From Euryarchaeota archaeon UBA258 (GTDB taxonomy: Archaea; Thermoplasmatota; Poseidoniia; Poseidoniales; Poseidoniaceae), in the NCBI GenBank assembly GCA_002502605.1, contig DAPR01000026.1, forward strand, positions 19,261-54,494: 35,234 bases of DNA, in the 5' to 3' direction. Shown one piece after another: positions 1 to 6,763 of the stretch. A program made the position numbers and the translations under genes. The notes beneath the pieces were generated by a model. It was not told where the DNA came from. It was given only the letters and a program-made list of their open reading frames with translations, and made no database searches. The first letter of the stretch is position 1; each line of letters begins with the position of its first letter.

Positions 1-695
1 ACTTCACGGTTGAGAAGACTCGGGGTAATGGTTCGAGTTTGAGTTTGTCCATCGTCAGCTTCTACGTTGATTTCATAGACCTTGATTGAATCACCCATGT
101 TGTTCTGAGCGTTGCCCTCAAAGAATTCACTGATGGGTACTCTGAATTTTGCAAAATCATTGCTTAATGACTCGGAACCAGCCCAAAGTTCAGTCCCTTC
201 TGAAGTGATTGTGACAGATGATGAATCAAAACTTCCCCGGACATAAAACGTGAGTTCATCGCTGTCCTGATCCACTTCGATTTGAGTCAGGGCCATGGAC
301 GAATCTGCAGGAATAATCGCCAGGGCCGCATAGGGACCCAGTGCGATAATGAACGCTAAAACGACCGAAACACCAATCTTCACAGTGGAAAGTTCAGGTT
401 TCATTCGTTCGAACTGAACCAGGCACAAGACACCAATAAGGGCGACCACTGACACAACGGCCAATCCAAGTTCGCCGCCACGGAGGGAGAGTATACCAGC
501 GAGAACAATGATTCCCCAACCTGCTTGTTGGAGGTAATCCATTGGAGACCCGTCAGAAGTTGCTGGAGTCGAAGCGGCCATCAAACCCTTCGACGCTTCT
601 TTGGATTTTCTTGGCACAGGTGCAGGTTCAACCTTGACGGCTTCGACTGGTTCTGCTTCTTTTACAGCGCTTGCTTTGTCCAGTAATCCACTCAT
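1..695 (-). CDS. Predicted membrane protein, C-terminus cut by window edge
   Basis: An open frame runs from an ATG at 695 to the window edge, giving about 231 residues without a stop. The first 45 or so residues are rich in Ala, Pro, Glu and Lys and look like a flexible cytoplasmic tail. Then come hydrophobic segments (GWGIIVLAGIL, LGLAVVSVVALIGVLCLV and VSVVLAFIIALGPYAALAII, all within about residues 50-125). The remainder is acidic and beta-rich, probably an extracytoplasmic domain. A TTTGATAA element about 35 bases before the ATG on the minus strand could be its TATA box. I do not recognise the family. The gene is co-oriented with the PGF-CTERM-like protein upstream, so both may be envelope proteins. 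A later ATG near codon 38 is a possible alternative start. Confidence 0.7.
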   Translation of the reverse strand, partial: MSGLLDKASAVKEAEPVEAVKVEPAPVPRKSKEASKGLMAASTPATSDGSPMDYLQQAGWGIIVLAGILSLRGGELGLAVVSVVALIGVLCLVQFERMKPELSTVKIGVSVVLAFIIALGPYAALAIIPADSSMALTQIEVDQDSDELTFYVRGSFDSSSVTITSEGTELWAGSESLSNDFAKFRVPISEFFEGNAQNNMGDSIKVYEINVEADDGQTQTRTITPSLLNRE

Positions 696-743
696 AGAAA
701 TCCCTGTTAGAGGTACCTTGGGCACTGGGGATTATCAAACCAA

Positions 744-780
744 CCCCTGTAAGGGTCATGTGCAACCCTATTGCAAGGGG
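744..780 (-). terminator. Two-tier imperfect hairpin between two genes
   Basis: Outer arms CCCCT (744-748) and AGGGG (776-780) enclose inner arms AGGGT (752-756) and ACCCT (765-769) around an 8-base loop. The structure starts 16 bases after the stop codon of the PGF-CTERM-like gene and precedes the next gene on the same strand. It could stabilise or end the upstream transcript. A clear U-tract is missing, and archaeal termination rarely needs a hairpin, so the role is uncertain. Confidence 0.3.
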
Positions 781-795
781 CATGGCAACAAGCCG

Positions 796-1719
796 TCACA
801 GACCGGGAGCGGCTTCACGCCATTCCCCTTCTTCGTCTTCGCTACCGGTCATACGGCGACCGACAACTGCAGCTGCAAGAGCGAGCATGGAAAGAGCAGG
901 AATAACTTCGAAACCTGGGAGATAGACACCACGGACATAGATGGTGATCATCTGTGACTCACGGATACAGCCGCCGTTGTTACAGGCGAATTCCGATTCA
1001 GCATAGAAGTCAAGCACGTGGTAAGCATCGCTCCAGCCTTGAGTTTTTGGCGTTCGTGCCATCACTCGGACGTTTGTTGCTGTTGGGATGGCGTCGATTT
1101 GGACCTTCACAGCTGGCAAGTTGATGGTGAATCCAGCCTGCTCGAGGTCATCTCGGCTTGAATCAGTCACACCGACCTTCATGAAGTCAATTTGATTACC
1201 AAGGTTATACACCTTGAATTCGAAGTTCTTGTCTTTCTTTGGCATGAGTTGGACGAATGGCTCAACTGCTTCGACCTGAACCAGAGAATACTGCATGATG
1301 TTGACGATCATGTTGTTTTGGGAGGAAGCCGTGTTGACTGGTGGTAAACTGTTGATTTCCTGGACGGTTGCAGAAACGGACAATGTTCGGCTTTGCATGG
1401 TCAAGTAGGGTGTAGCCCGAACAGAAATTTGGAAGTCCACTTCCTGATTTCCTCCGATGTACATGTCACCGGGTGATGCGGTGGCAAGGCCATCGCTCGT
1501 CACCAGGATGCTGATTTTTTCTTGGTAGGTGGTTGGGTTGCTTGCGGTGCAAGTGGTGAATCCTGAGTAGGTGGAACCAGGCTTCACTTCCACGTTAATG
1601 GAGATTGGAGCACAGGATAATGAAATCGCCGCAGTAGGGGCTTGTGCTGCTGCTGGCACTGCGACCAACATCAAGGAACCGACATAAAGGGCAAGAATGA
1701 ACACGGCACGCTTCATCAT
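796..1719 (-). CDS. Secreted protein with PGF-CTERM-like sorting signal
   Basis: This gene encodes about 307 residues. The ATG at 1719 is preferred over one 39 bases upstream because GGTGA lies 7 bases before it and a signal peptide follows at once (MMKRAVFILALYVGSLMLV, then an Ala-rich cleavage region). The mature part is beta-rich, has few cysteines and resembles archaeal CARDB/NEW3-type surface domains, but I cannot name a domain with certainty. The C-terminus has Leu-Pro-Gly-Phe-Glu, a hydrophobic stretch (VIPALSMLALAAAVVG), two Arg residues and an acidic tail of about 20 residues. That order (PGF, membrane segment, basic cluster) is the tripartite signal read by archaeosortase ArtA, which cleaves and lipid-anchors surface proteins; the acidic extension after the basic cluster is longer than usual. 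Expected location is the outer face of the membrane. The substrate or ligand is unknown. Confidence 0.75.
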   Translation of the reverse strand: MMKRAVFILALYVGSLMLVAVPAAAQAPTAAISLSCAPISINVEVKPGSTYSGFTTCTASNPTTYQEKISILVTSDGLATASPGDMYIGGNQEVDFQISVRATPYLTMQSRTLSVSATVQEINSLPPVNTASSQNNMIVNIMQYSLVQVEAVEPFVQLMPKKDKNFEFKVYNLGNQIDFMKVGVTDSSRDDLEQAGFTINLPAVKVQIDAIPTATNVRVMARTPKTQGWSDAYHVLDFYAESEFACNNGGCIRESQMITIYVRGVYLPGFEVIPALSMLALAAAVVGRRMTGSEDEEGEWREAAPGL

Positions 1720-1771
1720 ACTAACTTCACCTAACAGACAACGCCACTGATGCGACACTCATAACCGTTGT

Positions 1772-1779
1772 GATAAAAT
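1772..1779 (-). promoter_or_regulatory. TATA-like box of the PGF-CTERM-like gene
   Basis: On the minus strand the sequence reads CATTTTATC, about 55 bases before the ATG at 1719. A start of transcription about 25 bases downstream would leave a leader of roughly 30 bases that carries the GGTGA ribosome binding site. This was recognised by eye only. Confidence 0.4.
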
Positions 1780-1831
1780 GGGAAAGAAATCCCTTTGAAA
1801 AGAGCAATTATTTTTCTCTGATGTTCAAGAT

Positions 1832-1836
1832 AAAAA
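1832..1836 (-). terminator. T-run after the CAU tRNA
   Basis: Thirty-six bases past the 3' end of the minus-strand tRNA there is a run of five T on the transcribed-sense strand, inside an AT-rich stretch (1800-1865). Oligo-T tracts are the usual archaeal terminator. The assignment is by position and composition only. Confidence 0.3.
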
Positions 1837-1871
1837 CTGAGCATAGGCCACAAAGACATCCAATTTTAAGG

Positions 1872-1945
1872 TGGGCCCGAAGGGAGTTGAACCCCTGACC
1901 TCCCGGTTATGAGCCGGGCGCTCTAACCGACTAAGCTACAGGCCC
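1872..1945 (-). tRNA. tRNA with CAU anticodon (elongator Met or Ile2)
   Basis: The 74-base minus-strand sequence folds as a full cloverleaf. The acceptor is GGGCCTG with CGGGCCC (one T-G pair), the D stem GCTT/GAGC, the anticodon stem CCCGG/CCGGG around loop CTCATAA, the T arm AGGGG/CCCTT around TTCAACT, and the discriminator is A. The anticodon is CAT. It lacks the A1-U72 pair and the three consecutive G-C pairs (GGG/CCC) expected in an archaeal initiator, so it is an elongator tRNA-Met or a tRNA-Ile2 whose C34 would be changed to agmatidine. No intron and no encoded CCA are seen. Confidence 0.93.
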
Positions 1946-1986
1946 CTGTGTTGCTGGACTTGGTCAAACTCATCAAGTTATCCGCT

Positions 1987-3315
1987 TCATTCGAAATGAA
2001 CAAGCGATGATTGGGAGGGTTTAATCCACTCACGAACGCGTTGTTCAAGTCCATCTCGTATGGCGTCTGGAACAAAAATCAAGGCGCGTTCATTTGGTTG
2101 AGTGAGCGAACGAATGAGGGGAGAATGTTCGGAGGCATCTCCGCCATCCTCAATTCGAATGCCTTGGGCGTATGGCTTGTACCCCTTCTTAGAAATCCGT
2201 GCATAAATCACCTCAGAAGCAGGATCGTAACCGGCCTCCGCCACCTCCGCCTCGATTCGATCTCTGACAACGCCCACCATTTCCGTGGTGAGACCTTCAA
2301 TGCGAAGGGACTTGTGGAAACCTCGCCTCGACATCATCTTCATGGCATAATTTGAGAGAATTTCGTCTTCATGTTCGGCCCATTCTGGAATGGCGACACG
2401 TATGTGTGCATCATTCAGGCTCGCATAGCCCCGAGCATCCAAGTTTTTGTCCAACAACATTTTTTGCAGGGCAACAGAAAGAGTGAGTTGCCCTTTTTCA
2501 GCCAAGGCACGGGCCCTCGAGAGCATCTTTACAAGGTAATTCTGGGTCAACATATTGACTTTGTGAAAGTACACTTGGTGATACATGTGGTATCGCGTCA
2601 CCAAATAAGCTTCAATGGCGGGAAGACCCCACGATTTGACGAAGAAATGCCCATCATCGCCCACACGAAGGGCACGCAGAACTCGAGCGATGTCAAAACC
2701 ACCAATTTGTGCGCCTGTGTTGGCTTGATCTCGGACCATGTAATCCATCCGATCAACGTCCAGTTGGCTCGATACAATTTCTTTCATGAACGGGGGAATT
2801 GCTTCACCTGCATGATCCGACGCACCGTCCATAAGGGCAAAGAGTCGTTCAGTTCGAGCCTCGCCGAGCACATTGGTTACTGCTGCGCCGACCTCTGTCT
2901 CACTTGATTCCAACAACACACGGCCCCAGTGTTCGTGCGAATGGTATGTTGCGTACACATCCGGCGTTTCCAAAACGTGGGAGAAAGGTGGGTGGCCAAT
3001 GTCATGGAGCAAGGCTGCTAATTGAACCAGTTCAGCGTCTTCATCGCTGAGAATCCCCGGTTGAACCTCTTGGAGAGAAGCCGTGAGTTGCCCCGCCAAA
3101 TGGTAGGCACCTAACGAATGAGCGAAGCGGTTGTGGTTTGCAGCAGGAAAAACATATTCACACGTTGAAAGTTGCTGAATGTTTCGGAGGCGTTGAAATT
3201 CCTTGGTGTCAATGATGGTTGCGTGGCGGGCAGGCACCAAGATATCTTTGTGAATTTCATCACGAATCACGCGGTCCCTCATCGCCATCCCCAACCACCC
3301 CCTCGGCCCACGCAT
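1987..3315 (-). CDS. HD-domain phosphohydrolase (COG1078, dNTPase-like)
   Basis: The 442-residue protein belongs to the HD superfamily that includes dGTPases and SAMHD1-like dNTP triphosphohydrolases. The metal site is visible: RFAHSLG (His about 66), LLHDIGHPPFSH (His-Asp about 104-105) and VDRMDYMVRD (Asp about 187), the H...HD...D pattern. A cytoplasmic nucleotide phosphohydrolase is likely; which dNTP or other phosphoester it cleaves cannot be read from sequence. The ATG at 3315 is the longest start. ATGs at 3288 and 3282 are good alternatives, because a TTTTTTAA box at about 3314-3323 would place the transcription start near 3290, and the residues before 3288 (MRGPRGWLG) do not look like the family. 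The gene is divergent from the OB-fold protein gene, with 48 bases between the outermost starts. Confidence 0.85.
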   Translation of the reverse strand: MRGPRGWLGMAMRDRVIRDEIHKDILVPARHATIIDTKEFQRLRNIQQLSTCEYVFPAANHNRFAHSLGAYHLAGQLTASLQEVQPGILSDEDAELVQLAALLHDIGHPPFSHVLETPDVYATYHSHEHWGRVLLESSETEVGAAVTNVLGEARTERLFALMDGASDHAGEAIPPFMKEIVSSQLDVDRMDYMVRDQANTGAQIGGFDIARVLRALRVGDDGHFFVKSWGLPAIEAYLVTRYHMYHQVYFHKVNMLTQNYLVKMLSRARALAEKGQLTLSVALQKMLLDKNLDARGYASLNDAHIRVAIPEWAEHEDEILSNYAMKMMSRRGFHKSLRIEGLTTEMVGVVRDRIEAEVAEAGYDPASEVIYARISKKGYKPYAQGIRIEDGGDASEHSPLIRSLTQPNERALIFVPDAIRDGLEQRVREWIKPSQSSLVHFE

Positions 3316-3341
3316 TAAAAAAGTGGACCCCGCTAAAACGG
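3314..3341. promoter_or_regulatory. Divergent promoter between the HD gene and the OB-fold gene
   Basis: The 48-base interval holds two AT-rich elements in a GC-richer setting. One reads TTTTTTAAT on the minus strand (about 3314-3322) and suits an HD transcript beginning near 3290. The other reads GCTAAAACGG on the plus strand (3332-3341), about 27 bases before the ATG at 3364, suiting a leaderless transcript of the OB-fold gene. No start site was tested. Confidence 0.4.
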
Positions 3342-3363
3342 CTCAATTTCCGAGAATGTCACG

Positions 3364-5163
3364 ATGCTCGCTCGTGCAAACGGCTATGGCTGGAGTTGGG
3401 TTGAGCGCATCATGGCCGATGCTCTCAAGGACATCATGCTCAAAATTACTGATGATGATCCAGCGACCCGTGGTCAGAAACTTTGGGTGATGTTCGCACT
3501 TGCTGTTTTCTTGGTGGCATCGCTCAACTGGTACGCCATGGTCAGGGAACCACAAGTGGTTTTGGTTGAAGATTTGGTCAACCACAACCGCGAGACTGTT
3601 CTGGTCGAAGGTACCGTCATTTCATGGATTGAGGACCGGTATGGCAGCGGTGAAGACCGAGTTGACTTGGTTGTTGAGGACGACACTGGAGTCATCAGCG
3701 TTCGCTGGTATTCAACTGGAGAGAAACCCCCCATAGGGACCAATGTCACCGTGATGGGGGCTGTGGTCGATTACAACGGACGATTCTACCTTCAATCAAC
3801 CGGGGCTGGCGCCATTTGGTGGGATTCATCAGGTTTACCAGAAGTGCAACGCCTCACTCTGAGCGATTTAGCCGTTGAGCCAGAAATCTATTCGGGAGAG
3901 ATCGTCACCATTACGGGATTCATCAGCGAAGCGATCAATAAGGATGCAATTTACACCTCCGCCTACATCACCGACCACCCAGGAAACGCTGCGCATCAAC
4001 TTCAGTTGCTCATCCAATCAGCACCTGGCGTGTGGATTGAAGCCGATTCCAAAGTCGAAGTGACCGGGATGCTCAGTTACCAAGAAACCAATCTCCGATG
4101 GGCGTTTTTGACCCAGGGACCAGAAATTATTCTTGTCGATGGTTACACACCCCAACCCAACCAACTTGAATGGGCTGGTGAATCGACATGGAGTTACGAA
4201 TCTGGAAGCATGGTCTCAATGGCAGGAACAGTTCTGATCAACAACGACCAGTGGACCCTCTTTGGACCAAACGGCAACATGATCTGCATCCTACCAACGG
4301 ATGAAGACATTTCTAACGCTGAAACCAACGGATACAATGGCTCTGCATACGAAGCCACAGGACGGTTGATGTGGAACGATGACCGCAGCATGTGGTGCAT
4401 CGATGCAAACAACGGCAATGGTACCAACCTCATCGACCCCATGACTGCAATGTCCATGCAAGCCATGCTCTCGGCGAACCCAGCCTCTATGCTTGAGACG
4501 CCAAACAAAGTCTACACACTTAGCACCTTCATGCAGTACGCCTTCGAACCTTTGGACACCGATGGGTATTTTGTCGACAGCCAGACCTACACTTTTGGCC
4601 AAACGCGAGTTGCCATGTCGTTCCCATCGACGCGCACCAACTGGATTGAATCCGGGCAAGGACTCATTGCCAACGTCACCGTTTCATGGGACGATGAAAA
4701 GATGATGATGCGCCTCATGGTTCAAAATTACCAACTTGTGGGTGAACCACCTGCCCCTCAAAGCCTGCTTTGGGACGACGGGGCCACTCAGTGGGGGTAC
4801 GCCAAAAACACCCATGTTTTGATCAACGGAAAAGCCGTACAAGAAGACGACGGTTGGTTCCTCTACAGGGATGGATCTTCACAATCGCTCCGACTTAACC
4901 TCGACTTGAATCCAATTGGTACCGATGACCTTCACTCAAACATCTCAATGACATGGTCAGGGCGATTGCGCCAGATCGAGCATCCGAACGAAGTGTCCCT
5001 CGTCTACACCCTTGACGGTGCTGACGCATTGGACAGCGATGGCGATCGGGTGGCGGACTCTCTTGAAAGCGCCAACGGCATGAACGTCAACAACCCAGAC
5101 ACCGACGGGGATGGCGAAGACGATCGCTCGGAATTGGAGCAAGACAGCAACCCCAACTCGTGA
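3364..5163 (+). CDS. Membrane-anchored OB-fold protein with C-terminal calcium-binding repeats
   Basis: The protein is 599 residues from the ATG at 3364; an ATG at 3412 (MADALKDIM) is an alternative with a weak upstream GGTTGAG. One membrane segment lies near residues 40-59 (LWVMFALAVFLVASLNWYAM). Because the following chain is acidic and rich in Trp, Thr and Asn, it probably faces outward. The chain contains several repeated beta-barrel-like units of the pattern VEGTVISW..VVEDDTGVISVRW, VTITGFIS, VEVTGML and MAGTVLI, which resemble the OB folds found in secreted nucleases such as YhcR-type proteins. The last 45 residues carry DSDGDRVADSLE and NPDTDGDGEDDRSELE, thrombospondin-type-3-like calcium repeats. 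No catalytic motif was recognised. It is followed 9 bases later by a TctA-like gene and then by the lamin-tail/PLD protein, so a role in nucleic-acid binding at the surface is suggested, not shown. Confidence 0.75.
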   Translation: MLARANGYGWSWVERIMADALKDIMLKITDDDPATRGQKLWVMFALAVFLVASLNWYAMVREPQVVLVEDLVNHNRETVLVEGTVISWIEDRYGSGEDRVDLVVEDDTGVISVRWYSTGEKPPIGTNVTVMGAVVDYNGRFYLQSTGAGAIWWDSSGLPEVQRLTLSDLAVEPEIYSGEIVTITGFISEAINKDAIYTSAYITDHPGNAAHQLQLLIQSAPGVWIEADSKVEVTGMLSYQETNLRWAFLTQGPEIILVDGYTPQPNQLEWAGESTWSYESGSMVSMAGTVLINNDQWTLFGPNGNMICILPTDEDISNAETNGYNGSAYEATGRLMWNDDRSMWCIDANNGNGTNLIDPMTAMSMQAMLSANPASMLETPNKVYTLSTFMQYAFEPLDTDGYFVDSQTYTFGQTRVAMSFPSTRTNWIESGQGLIANVTVSWDDEKMMMRLMVQNYQLVGEPPAPQSLLWDDGATQWGYAKNTHVLINGKAVQEDDGWFLYRDGSSQSLRLNLDLNPIGTDDLHSNISMTWSGRLRQIEHPNEVSLVYTLDGADALDSDGDRVADSLESANGMNVNNPDTDGDGEDDRSELEQDSNPNS

Positions 5164-5172
5164 GGTGGAACA

Positions 5173-6684
5173 ATGTTAGACGCTTATTTTTACGAACTTG
5201 GGTGGATGCTCTTCGCTCTGTTCTTTGGAGTGTTCATGGGCTCCTTAACGGGCATCATTCCCGGATTCCACGTCAACAATGTGGCGTTGATCCTGTTGGC
5301 ATTGTCACCAAGTTTGTTGGCATTAGGCATCCCACTTTCAGCGGTTGCTGGAATCATTGTATCGACAGGAACAGTGCACACGTTCCTCAATTACATCCCA
5401 TCAGCGCTCATGGGGGCACCGGATGCGGACCAAGCGCTGTCGTTATTGCCGGGCCACCGCATGCTGCTCTCAGGCAACGCTGCTCGCGGGGTCGCGTGGT
5501 CAGCTCGCGGCTCCCAACTCGGCCTGTTCCTCTCCTTGCCGTTGATTGTTCTCGCTCGAATCGCCTTTGGCCCTGAATTGGGCTGGTATGATTCACTTCG
5601 AACCATGCTGCCCTTCATTCTCTTGGTGATCTCCGCCTTGCTGCTGGCCACTGAAACCACCCGGCTTGATTGGCCAATGTGGTTGCAAACTTTGACAGGT
5701 GGAATGTTCGGTACTGATTCACGGTTTGCTGGGTTTTTCACAGCAACTGCCTTTTTCCTTCTTGCGGGCTTATTTGGATGGACCATTATTGGCCCGACCG
5801 CTCTCCCTGCAAGTTCACCGATCAACATGCCCGGGGCCAGTCTGTTGCTACCAGGCCTCGCTGGACTGTTTGGCATCGCGAATTTACTCGACATTTACGC
5901 CACAACATCCCACCTACCCCCGCAAAAGGAAAACTGGGATTTACCGCCTGCAAAGCCACTCCTGGTTCCTTGCTTTTGGTCCGGTGTTGCAGGTGCATCC
6001 ATGGGCGTGCTTCCCGGAATGACTGCATCCCAAGCCACCGTATTGGTGATGGGTGGGCGAAACGTTGTTGCGAAAGTGCAAGGAAAAGCCGGCTATGGAA
6101 TGGATTGGGAAACTCGCCGACTGACCGAAATGACCGATGATGAACTGCTCGAGATTGCAAAAGCAGAATCCGAGGACGGTGTTGAAGGGCCTCAGACCAA
6201 ACAGGATTTGGAAATTATTGCTATTCTTTCTGCGGTTAACACTGCTGTCACCGTCTGCGTCCTAGGTTTCTTGTACATCATTAGCCGCTCTCGTTCAGGT
6301 GCAACTCTGGCGCTCAAAGCGATGTACCCTGTGGACACATGGAGCAACCTCGAACCGACTGCTGACTTCATCCGCCTTCTGGCGATCACCCTTGCAGCCG
6401 GTCTTATGGCCATGCCAATCATGCGCTATGTTGGCCAGGGAATGCTCCGGCTCCACGCAGCAATCCCCCTCCAGCAGATGATCATGAGCGTTATTTTGTT
6501 CGTTGGAGCTTTGGTCTTCGTCAGCACCGGTTTCATTGGCTTGTCAGTCTTGATTGTTGGAACAATGATTGGACTGTTACCCCCTCGCCTTGGCATTCGA
6601 CGAAGTCACGCCATGGGCGTCATTCTCGTCCCGATTATGATTTTGATGTTCAAGAACCTCGTTGACAACGCAGGATTCTTGTGA
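5173..6684 (+). CDS. TctA/DUF112-like polytopic membrane protein (COG1784)
   Basis: This 503-residue protein has about ten or more hydrophobic segments. It begins with a family-like GSLTGIIPGFHVNNVALILL stretch, followed by further Gly/Pro-rich loops (GASMGVLPGMTASQAT) that match the internal-repeat pattern of the TctA permease family. TctA permeases of bacteria import tricarboxylates together with TctB and a binding protein TctC. Neither partner is present here, and the archaeal branch (COG1784) has no established substrate. A Shine-Dalgarno GAGGTGG lies 5 bases before the ATG, and the gene starts 9 bases after the OB-fold gene, so the two are almost certainly cotranscribed. A charged cytoplasmic or periplasmic loop (about residues 295-340) separates two membrane blocks. 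The substrate is unknown; uptake of products from the neighbouring surface proteins is one possibility. Confidence 0.75.
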   Translation: MLDAYFYELGWMLFALFFGVFMGSLTGIIPGFHVNNVALILLALSPSLLALGIPLSAVAGIIVSTGTVHTFLNYIPSALMGAPDADQALSLLPGHRMLLSGNAARGVAWSARGSQLGLFLSLPLIVLARIAFGPELGWYDSLRTMLPFILLVISALLLATETTRLDWPMWLQTLTGGMFGTDSRFAGFFTATAFFLLAGLFGWTIIGPTALPASSPINMPGASLLLPGLAGLFGIANLLDIYATTSHLPPQKENWDLPPAKPLLVPCFWSGVAGASMGVLPGMTASQATVLVMGGRNVVAKVQGKAGYGMDWETRRLTEMTDDELLEIAKAESEDGVEGPQTKQDLEIIAILSAVNTAVTVCVLGFLYIISRSRSGATLALKAMYPVDTWSNLEPTADFIRLLAITLAAGLMAMPIMRYVGQGMLRLHAAIPLQQMIMSVILFVGALVFVSTGFIGLSVLIVGTMIGLLPPRLGIRRSHAMGVILVPIMILMFKNLVDNAGFL

Positions 6685-6722
6685 ACCGCTGACAAAATCC
6701 ACCATTGCTCGCAGGCACAAGC

Positions 6723-6756
6723 CCTATGCCCTTTGACCATCACGTCGGGGCATAGG
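6723..6756 (+). promoter_or_regulatory. Perfect 9-bp inverted repeat overlapping the ribosome binding site of the giant gene
   Basis: CCTATGCCC (6723-6731) and GGGCATAGG (6748-6756) are exact reverse complements separated by 16 bases. The right arm includes the first two G of the Shine-Dalgarno GGTGAG (6755-6760), and the ATG is at 6764. In RNA the hairpin would partly hide the ribosome binding site; in DNA it could be a dimeric operator. Either reading is inference from position and symmetry. Confidence 0.5.
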
Positions 6757-6763
6757 TGAGTCT

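Noticed and set aside
1872..1945. Initiator tRNA-Met
   Set aside because: The first pair is G-C instead of A-U, and the anticodon stem lacks the GGG/CCC run of archaeal initiators.
2371..2907. Plus-strand open frame of 178 codons inside the HD phosphohydrolase gene
   Set aside because: It is antisense to a gene with intact HD motifs, has no ribosome binding site and no recognisable domain.
5391..5894. Minus-strand open frame of 167 codons inside the TctA-like gene
   Set aside because: It runs antisense to a clear multi-helix membrane protein; its basic, Pro/Arg-rich translation is typical of a shadow frame.
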